NCBI RefSeq assembly: GCF_019175285.1
Contig: NC_056522.1
Span: 320,953,050 to 321,017,049, forward strand
Length of the DNA stretch: 64,000 bases
Origin: Sceloporus undulatus
Taxonomy: Eukaryota; Chordata; Lepidosauria; Squamata; Phrynosomatidae
Reading direction: 5' to 3'
Shown: in pieces, positions 56,590-64,000 of the stretch
How positions within the stretch are numbered: position 1 is the first letter of the stretch
Layout of the letters: the number at the start of each line of letters is the position of its first letter
The notes under the pieces: generated by a model
Seen by the model: only the letters and a program-made list of their open reading frames with translations
The model's database searches: none
Told to the model about the DNA's origin: nothing
Program-made: the position numbers and the translations under genes

Positions 56590-56808
56590 CTGCTGTAAAA
56601 ATAATGCAGTTTGACACCACTTTAAGTGATGTAGCTCCATCCTAAGGAATCTTGGGATTCACAGTTTTAAAAGGTCTTTAGCCATCTCTGCCAAAGAGTG
56701 CTGATGCCTCACAAAACTACAAATGCCAAGCTTCTGTAGGATGGAGTCATGGCAGTTAAAGTGGCATCGAGCTACATTATTTCTACAGTGTATATAGATA
56801 TACCCCTG
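56590..56808. mobile_element. Palindromic hAT-type MITE, complete
   Basis: CTGTAAAAATAATGCAGTTT and mirrored CATTATTTCTACAGTGTATA; the inner arm is AGGAATCTTGGGATTCACAG. Confidence 0.85.
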
Positions 56809-56839
56809 GTTACGGTTATGACCTAAAAAAACCAATATG

Positions 56840-57145
56840 TCTTTGGTCCAGATTATGTGAGAGTCAGTATCTCCCCATATGAATCTGACTGAGTCTCAGA
56901 GGAGGGTTTTCTTTCACTCCCACCACCCTTACATCTGATGAGGACATGGGAGAGAACCATCTTGGTGTCTGCTCTTAGGCTCTGGAACTCTCTTCCACAG
57001 GAGGCTTCGTTGGCACCCTCTCTACTGTCTTCTCACCTACAGGTAAACACATTTTTATTTATGCAAGACTTCAGCTCATAACTTGCTGCAGAAAAGTCTT
57101 TTAATGGGGTATGCTGTGATTTTAACTTTTTGCTATGTTTCATAT
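56840..57145 (+). mobile_element. L2 LINE C-terminal fragment, cut by CR1 insertion
   Basis: Encodes LWNSLPQEASLAPSLLSSHL then QVNTFLFM, the end of the L2 ORF. The tail is interrupted by the CR1 at 57146. Confidence 0.8.
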
Positions 57146-59748
57146 CATAGAATCATAGAATCGTAGAGTTGGAAGAGACCACTAGGGCCATCCAGTCCAA
57201 CCCCCTGCCATGCAGGAAATCCAAATCAAAGCATCCCTGACAGATGGCCATCCAGCCTCTGTTTAAAGCCCTCCAAAGAAGGAGACTCTATCACCCTCCG
57301 AGGGAATGCATTCCACTATCGAACAGCCCTTACTGTCAGGAAGTTCCTCCTAATGTTCAGGTGGAATCTCTTTTCCTGTAGCTTGCATCCATTGTTCCAG
57401 GTCCTGTTCTCTGGAGCAGCAGAAAACAAGCTTGCTCCCTCTTCAACATGACATCCTTTCAAATATTTAAACAGGGCTATCATATCACCTCTTAACCTTC
57501 TTTTCTCCAGGCTAAACATCCCCAGCTCCCTAAGTCGTTCCTCATAGGGCATGGTTTCCAGACCTTTCACCATTTTTGTCGCCCTCCTTTGGACACGCTC
57601 CAATTTCTCAATGTCCTTTCTGAATTGTGGCGCCCAGAACTGGACACAATATTCTAGGTGGGGCCTGACCAGAGCAGAATACAGTGGCACTATTACTTCT
57701 CTTGATCTAGACACTATACTTTTATTGATACAGCCTAAAATTGCATTGGCCTTTTTAGCTGCCGCATCACACTGTTCACTCATGTTCAACTTGTAGTCTA
57801 CTTGGACTCCTAGATCCCTTTCACACGTAGTTTCATTCAGCCAGGTGTCACCCATCCTATATTTGTGCATTTTATTTTTCCGCCCTAAGTGCAATACCTT
57901 ACATTTCTCCGTGTTGAATTTCATTTTGTTAGCTTTGGCCCAGCTTTCTAGTCTATTCAGGTGATTTTGAATCTTGATCCTGTCCTCTGGGGTATTAGCT
58001 ATTCCTCCTAATTTGGTGTCATCTGCAAATTTGATAAGTATGCTCCCAATTCTGTCATCCAAGTCATTGATAAAGATGTTGAATTAACACTGGGCCCAGG
58101 ACAGAGCCCTGTGGGACTCCACTGGTCACTTCTCTCCAGGATGAAAAGGAGCCATTGTTGAGCACCCTTTGGGTTCGGCCAGTCAACCAATTACAAATCC
58201 ACGTAACAGTTACCTTGTCTAGTCCACATTTTACAAGCTTGTTTGCAAGAATGCCATGGGAAACCTTGTCAAAGGCCTTACTGAATTCAAGATATACTAT
58301 ATCCACAGCATTCCCTTCATCTATCAAGCTGGTAATTTTATCAAAGAAAGAGATTAGATTTGTCTGGCATGACTTGTTTCTCTGAAACCCATGTTGAGTT
58401 TTGTCATTATGGAATTGCCATCTAGATGTTCACAGACTCTTTGTTTAATTATCTGCTCCAGAATCTTTCCTATTACTGATGTCAGACTAACTGGACGATA
58501 ATTGTTGGGATCCTCTTTTTTCCCCTTTTTGAAGATGGGAACAACGTTTGCCCTCAACCAGTCTGCTGGGATCTCTCCTTTTTTCCAGGAGTTTTCAAAG
58601 ATTATTGCCAATGGCTCCAATATTACATTTGCCAGTTCTTTTAGTACCCTTGGATGGAGTTCATCTGGTCCCGCAGACTTAAATTCATTTAGATTAACAA
58701 GGTGTTCCTCTACTATCTCTTTACTTATTCTGTGCTGAAATTCCCCAATTCTGTCCTCTGCTCCATTATCCTCAGGTTGAGCACCCTTTTCCTTTTCTGA
58801 GAAGACTGAGGCAAAGAAGGTGTTGAGTAATTCTGCCTTTTCTCTGTCCCCTGTTAATATTTTGCCATCCTCTCGATGCAGTGGCCCTACCATTTCCTTC
58901 TTCTTACTTTTGCTGCGGACATATCCAAAATAGCCCTTTTTATTGTTTTTAACCTCTCTAGCAAGTCTGAGTTCATTCTGCGCTTTAGCTTTTCTGACTT
59001 TACCCCTGCACATGCCTGCTATTTCTTTGAATTCCTTTTTCGTGATTTCCCCCTTTTTTCCATTTCTTATACATGTTCCGTTTCAAACTTAGCTCAGTTG
59101 AAAGTTCCTTAGTCATCCATCCTGGTTTCTTGAGACACCTCCCATTTTTCTTTTTCATTGGAACTGTTTGAAATTGTGCTTTCAGTATCTCCCTTTTGAG
59201 AGTCCCATCCGTCCTGAACTCCTTTATCTTTTAGTATTTCTGACCATGGAATTGCCCTCAATACTTCTCTAAGTTTACTGAAATCCGCTCTCCTAAAATC
59301 TAGAATGTGTGTTTGACTATGCCTGGCTTCTCCTTTCCACTATATTACAAACTCCAGGAGAGCATGGTCACTTCTACCTAAGGATCCCACCACTTGCACC
59401 CCATTAACCAAGTCATCCTTGTTGGTTAGGATCAGATCTAGAATAGTTGAACCCCTTGTTACCTCTTCCACCTTTTGGACAATAAAATTGTCTTCCAGGC
59501 AAGTGAGGAATTTGCTAGACCTTGAGGATTTTGCTGAGTTTGACTTCCAGCAAATATCAGGATAGTTGAAGTCACCCATCACTACTACATCTCTCCTTTC
59601 TGACTGTGTGGTCATCTGTTCTAGAAAGACATCATCCAATTCCTCAGTCTGACTTGGGGGTCTGTAGTAGACTCCCACCGTAACATCCTTGTTGTTTCCC
59701 TCCCCTTTAATTTTTATCCAGATGCTCTCCACCTGGCTTCCAGGATTG

Positions 59749-59751
<3 letters not shown>

Positions 59752-59803
<52 letters not shown>
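59752..59803 (+). repeat. (AAT)n microsatellite (element tail)
   Basis: About 17 AAT triplets forming the 3' tail of the inserted element. Confidence 0.95.
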
Positions 59804-60138
59804 GGTTTATTTGTATACCGCCCTTCTAAAAACTTAATCAAGGCGGTTTACAACAGATTCACATAACAATAACATAACAATGCATATCTCAGTACAACAA
59901 ATATCAATACAAATCTCAATACATCACAATAGCAATAGCATATAGCAATACATTTCAATACAGTAAACATCAATACAAATCTCAGTACATAACAATAACA
60001 ATGCATATCTCAATACAGCCAGCAGCAAAACAGCACAATACAATAAAATACAATATCAAATTTACAACAAGCTAGCCGGGGCACAGCTCAGTGCCTGCCT
60101 CCCCCAGGACAAAATAGTTGCGCAACTGCGCAGTTGTG

Positions 60139-60685
60139 ATGGTTTCAGTCCGAAGGCGGCCTCCCTGTGGCGATGCGCAGAAGCGCAGGTGTCCTCTCTG
60201 CCCAGGGAGCCGCCCGACAGCGACAGCAGCAGCAGCAACTCGCACAGTTCCTTGGAGGCAGGCACGGGGGTGGGACAGGGAAGGAAGCCAGGCAGGCCGG
60301 CTATATGCGCGCCGCTCCCACCAGCACGCCCACTCCCCCGCCTTCCCCCAGGTGTTACTCATCCCTCCTCGGTCCTGGCTTGTTGCTGAGGTGTCGGGAT
60401 GGTTTCAGTCCGAAGGCGGCCTCCCTGTGGCGATGCGCGGAAGTACAGGTGTCCTCTCCGCCCAGGGAGCCGCCCGGCAGCGACAGCAGCAGCAGCAACT
60501 CGCACAGTTCCTTGGAGGCAGGCACGGGGGTGGGACGGGGAAGGAAGCCAGGCAGGCCGGCTATATGCGTGCCGCTCCCACCAGCACGCCCACTCCCCCA
60601 CCTTCCCCCAGGTGTTACTCATCCCTCCTCGGTCCTGGCTTGTTGCTGAGGTGTCGGGATGGTTTCAGTCCGAAGGCGGCCTCCC
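60139..60685 (+). repeat. 260-bp tandem repeat, 2.1 units
   Basis: Each unit starts ATGGTTTCAGTCCGAAGGCG and contains an AGCAGCAGCAGCAACTCGCA block and GCTCCCACCAGCACGCCCAC. The two full units differ at only a handful of positions. The long overlapping open frames across it come from the repetition. Confidence 0.95.
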
Positions 60686-61620
60686 GTCCTGGATCTCTTC
60701 ACTGGTGTAAGTATCTCTGACATATAGTGCTATTCCTCCTCCTTTCCTGTTTGGCCTATTTCTCTTAAAAAGGTTATACCCCTCTATTTCCACATTCCAA
60801 TCATGAGACTCATCCCACCAGGTTTCAGTGATGCCTATTATATCATATTTACTTTGTTGTATTAGGAGTTCGAGTTCATCTTGCTTATTTCCCATGCTCT
60901 GTGCATTAGTGTAGAGACATCGCAGACCATGGGTCCCTTTTACTTGCTGCCTGTGCAAGTTTTTTTGCCTCCCACTGTTGGGTCCTTGCACTTTTTTTCT
61001 TGTTTCCTCTATGTCAGTTTGACTATTTTCGCCCTCCCTTTCGCCTTCCTTAATATTGTCTCCCTTCCCCACGGAACTCAGTTTAAAGCCCTCCTGATCA
61101 AGTTCTTGAGACTGTTGGCAAAAAATTTCTTCCAACTGGCGTGAGATACAACCCGTCCGTTGCAAGAAGTCCCTCCTCATGGAACCGCAGCCCATGATCG
61201 AAGAATTCAAATCCTTCTCGGCGGCACCATCTGCGGAGCCAGTTGTTCACATCTGCTATTTTCCTCTCCCTTCCTGGACCATGCCCTTCAACTGGCAGAA
61301 GAGACGAGATGACAACCTGTACATCCTTTCCTTTCAGCTTCCTACCAAGCGCCTCGTAATCCCTTTTCATGTCCTGAAGGCTGTGTCTTGCAGTATCATT
61401 AGTTCCCACGTGGACCAAAAGGAAGGGGTATTTGTCAGTAGGCTTGACCAGTCTTGTCAGTCTCTCTGTCACATCATGGATCTTTGCACCTGGAAGACAA
61501 CACACCTCTCGAGACATCTTGTCAGGCCTACAAATCACTGCTTCTGTACCCCTCAGCAAGGAGTCCCCCACTACGACCACACGCCTCCTCCGAGGCTTAG
61601 CAGCGACTGTTTTAAGTGTT

Positions 61621-63790
61621 TTAAATTAATATTTATTTAATTGTTTTTAAACTGTATGGTTTTAAACTATATTTAGTTTTTTTTAAAGTTTGTACTTTGT
61701 ACACCTTGTGGTAGATGCTGGTATTGATTTAGCTACATTTGGTATTAGTTTATATGGCAAGGCACAATGGGCTCCACATTGGGGGGAACTGTGAGGGATT
61801 AAGAGGGTCAGTCCAGCAACATTTTACAGAGCTACATATTCCCTGTTCCTGATCCATTGCACTAGGTGTTCAGTTCTGGACTTTTCCTGAGCAAAGAGAT
61901 ATTTTAGTTAGAAAAACAGTGTAGGGAGACTATTGTTTGAAAGTTCTTTGTATTTAAATCAAATTGTACCTGCAAGTTTTAGATACTAGGAGCCAGATAA
62001 CCTATGAGAAAGAAACCAGTAGGTACAATGGGTTTTGTTGTTGCTGCAAATAAATTAATTGTTCAGATTAAGAGAATTCCCAGAGGGTGAAGAAGTCACT
62101 TCATTGAGCTGCTGTCAGAATTTAGGAGTGTGCCAGTAAAAAGACAACAGATATTTCAAGAGAGATGTGAATAAACAATCAAATTAACTACAGCAGTAGC
62201 CACTCCCTGTTGACAAGCCAAAACTCAAGAGAGTATGGCAGTTGCGTTGTTAGAATGGTGGCAACAAGTGCTTGATTCACCCTTCCTTTAGAATCACCTC
62301 CTGAGCCATCTCTAGATGGAAAGTTAGAACAGCGGGACAAATTGCAGCTTGAAGGTGGTCCAAAGGCCATTTTTGCAGCCTTCACCAATGCTGCAATGTA
62401 CAAAAAAAAGCTTTTCTTGTATTCCTGGAGACTTCCTGCAAGCAGTAGTTTTGGAGGAAGTGGTGGCAAGGTTATCCCAAGGGCCCAAAAATAAAACCTA
62501 CAAGTGCATTTTGGGTAATTTCCAGACTTTGTGCACTTTGTGGTAGATGCTGGTGTCAAAGATTTGGCTCCCAGAGCAAGTAAAGCCACTGATCCCTAAG
62601 ACAGATAAATTGTTCCTAGGATAGCATCAGCACCTGACATTCTTGAGACACTGGCTATTCTTGCCAGAGTGAAAACTGGAGAGACCTCATGCACTTTTCA
62701 ATAGTTATGTAAAAGAGGAAATTCATCCGGTGTTACTTGTTATCTGGTTGCATGACAAGCCACTTGGAAGAGCCCACTGTTGATGCCTGGTCTGGAGGAG
62801 CTGTAATCCTCCCCTCCTCTGGTTGGGCATAAAATTTCCCCACAATGTCCCTAACTTAGCATCATTCAGGCATTGTGGGAACCTAAAAGGGAAGTTAGAC
62901 CCAGTCACCCAATAATGCTTGAAGCACTACTTTGACAATTGTGTGGGGATCCTACTAGGTTATACTGACCTTGTTGGGGAGAGCAGAGGACACTTTACTC
63001 TGTGTCCCCTGCCCAGATCACTGAGGAGGAAAGATCAGAAAGTGACCATGTAGCCTTAGTAGGGTAGAGCCATGCTGATGAAAAAGTCTGCTGAGACATA
63101 GAAAATGTTACAAGCTTTTAGCACTTTCAAGTTAGGTCAAACATGTACAAGGCATTCTGAACCAGATCCTCAAACATCTCGACATGCTTTGCTGATGAGG
63201 AGATTCCAGTTAGAATAACATTTCCGCTTCAGAACTGTAGGGCTCCTCAGTTTAAGTCATATATCTGCATGCAAATTTGCTACACATTGGCCCCACAAGC
63301 ATTCACACCAGACTTGTTGTACATGCGGATTGCAAGATAGTTTAGACATGTGCAAGACCTAGAGTTGGGTTGCGACCTCTTTCTATACGCCTTTCAGGGA
63401 TTAGCTATCCCTCAGTTCTCTGTGCAAAATGAGAATGGAACTTAGAGCTGTTGCACTAAGAGCATACAAAGATAAAATCTATTGCATAATCCTTAGTAAA
63501 AGCATCAGTAGCTATTGTTCCTTTTGATACGACCCCCAAAGTGGGTCTAGGATACTAATGTTACCAAAAGAGCTTACAGAAGGGTGTGTGTACATGTCAC
63601 TTTCCTAATCCTTCTCTGCTAAACATCCTATAGTTGTGGGATCAGCTGTACCAATGATTGTGACACTAGGAATTTTCACATCAGCTCATTAGTCACTTAG
63701 GGTACAATCCTAAAACCCACTTATCTGGAAGTAAGCCAAACTGAACTCAATGAGCTTTATTTCTGTGTACACATATAAGATGCTATCCTA
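61621..63790. other. No recognised gene; possible old retroelement remnant
   Basis: From 61791 (TGTGAGGGATTAAGAGGG) to about 63500 the sequence has the even composition and broken long frames of a decayed mobile element, but I cannot assign it. A 133-codon minus frame (62188-62589) has no family match. Confidence 0.35.
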
Positions 63791-63792
63791 TT

Positions 63793-63865
63793 TGTTGTTG
63801 TTGTTGTTATCTGCTGTCAAGTTGGCTTTGACTTATGGAGATCAAATGAATGAGATATCTCAGAA
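63793..63865 (-). mobile_element. tRNA-derived SINE, 3' fragment
   Basis: (GTT)n then TGCTGTCAAGTTGGCTTTGA and CTTATGGAGATCAAATGAAT, the reversed 3' end of the SINE. Confidence 0.75.
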
Positions 63866-63874
63866 TGGCCTGGG

Positions 63875-64000
63875 GCCATTCACACTACAGAATCATAGCG
63901 CTTATTTTACTTTGACTGCCATGATTCCATCCTAGGATTGGTAGTCTGGTGAAGCACTAGAGCTCTCTGGCTGAAAATTAGAAAAGCCCCTCCTTAAACT
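63875..64000. mobile_element. Palindromic hAT-type MITE, cut by window end
   Basis: CCATTCACACTACAGAATCA, ACTTTGACTGCCATGATTCC, AGCACTAGAGCTCTCTGGCT. Confidence 0.75.

Larger units (their letters stand above)
59748..60685 (-). mobile_element. Compact retroelement with 260-bp tandem 5' repeats and (ATT)n tail, inside CR1
   Basis: Read on the minus strand: a partial (27 bp) and two full 260-bp GC-rich units (60659-60685, 60399-60658, 60139-60398) come first. Then follows a unique 80-bp stretch, an AT-rich body with repeated TGTATTGAGATTTGTATTGA-type words, the L2-like end AAACCGCCTTGATT ... AGAAGGGCGGTATACAAATA, and an (ATT)n tail. The CR1 sequence on both sides joins to E-I-Q-D-P-G-S-Q-V-E-S at a GGATCC with at most 1 bp duplicated. 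No ORF is convincing. Family unknown to me. Confidence 0.85.
57146..61620 (-). mobile_element. CR1 LINE, near full length, interrupted by another element
   Basis: From its 3' end (57146, ATTCTATGA repeats) the reverse complement carries RT (FADDTKLGG near 58030; EFSKAFDKV and GVPQGSVLGPVL at 58120-58260; PISLTSVI-type block RPVSLTSVIGKILE near 58450) and endonuclease ([10 protein letters not shown] near 59560; ITETWWDESHDWNVEIEGYN near 60800). An upstream ORF1 has a GDSL/SGNH esterase-like domain (VVVGDSLLRG at about 61575, HVGTND near 61400, DGLYLTPVG near 61130). The RT and endonuclease frames carry only a few breaks, so it is fairly young. The 938-bp insertion at 59748-60685 splits the endonuclease. 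Confidence 0.95.

Noticed and set aside
60118-60720. 200-codon plus-strand open frame with internal repeats
   Set aside because: The 260-bp tandem unit lacks stops in some frames; no domain, and it lies in a mobile element.
62188-62589. 133-codon minus frame as a host exon
   Set aside because: No start context, splice sites or family match; surroundings look like decayed mobile-element sequence.

Overview
This is vertebrate nuclear DNA, most likely from a squamate reptile (a lizard, plausibly an iguanian). About 90% is interspersed repeat or undistinguished intergenic/intronic sequence. The repeats are of the squamate kind: CR1, L2, L1 and RTE/BovB-like LINEs, a tRNA-derived SINE with a ...GACTTGAAGGCACACAACA tail, a 5S-rRNA-derived SINE, and many palindromic hAT- and mariner-type MITEs. 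Eight N runs (25, 60 or 100 bases) show a scaffolded draft. Several stretches beside the N runs look like poorly polished or misplaced long-read fill.

Host genes are few and all are seen only as separate exons. On the minus strand at about 23.1 kb is the first coding exon of VPS18, an endolysosomal tethering subunit; a damaged second copy lies at 6.8 kb inside a 4-kb duplicated block. At 45.0-46.7 kb (minus) are the last two coding exons of an MNX-class homeobox gene, best explained as MNX2/MNR2, which mammals lack. Upstream of it (47.8 and 50.2-50.3 kb, minus) are two short exons of a PPP1R14-family protein phosphatase 1 inhibitor, best matched to PPP1R14D. At 55.2 kb (plus) is exon 2 of GCHFR, the GTP cyclohydrolase I feedback regulator. 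VPS18, PPP1R14D and GCHFR are neighbours on human 15q15.1, so the set is a conserved synteny block. Two more exon-like segments (0.35-0.54 kb minus, 51.56-51.67 kb plus) keep an open frame between good splice sites but were not identified.

Layout: 0-3.3 kb, an unidentified exon, CR1 and L1 fragments. 3.3-7.3 kb, copy A of the duplicated block. 7.3-19.4 kb, sparse repeats, a pyrimidine/purine-rich segment at 14.3-14.9 kb, and MITEs. 19.5-23.6 kb, copy B with the intact VPS18 exon 1. 23.6-33 kb, SINEs, MITEs and L2. 33.2-38.6 kb, an L1 lying between two long CT-rich tracts. 38.7-43 kb, a minisatellite, MITEs, 5S-SINEs and L2. 43-51 kb, the MNX2/PPP1R14D genes, enclosed by an inverted duplication whose outer ends stop at N runs or close to them. 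51-57 kb, an unknown exon, RTE, CR1 and GCHFR. 57.1-61.6 kb, a nearly complete CR1 interrupted by a compact element with 260-bp tandem repeats. 61.6-64 kb, mostly unassigned.

The genes do not form a pathway; the grouping reflects old linkage. The points most worth a second look are the retained MNX2 locus, the composite element inside the CR1, the 5S-derived SINEs, and the two duplications that should be tested as assembly artefacts before any biological reading.
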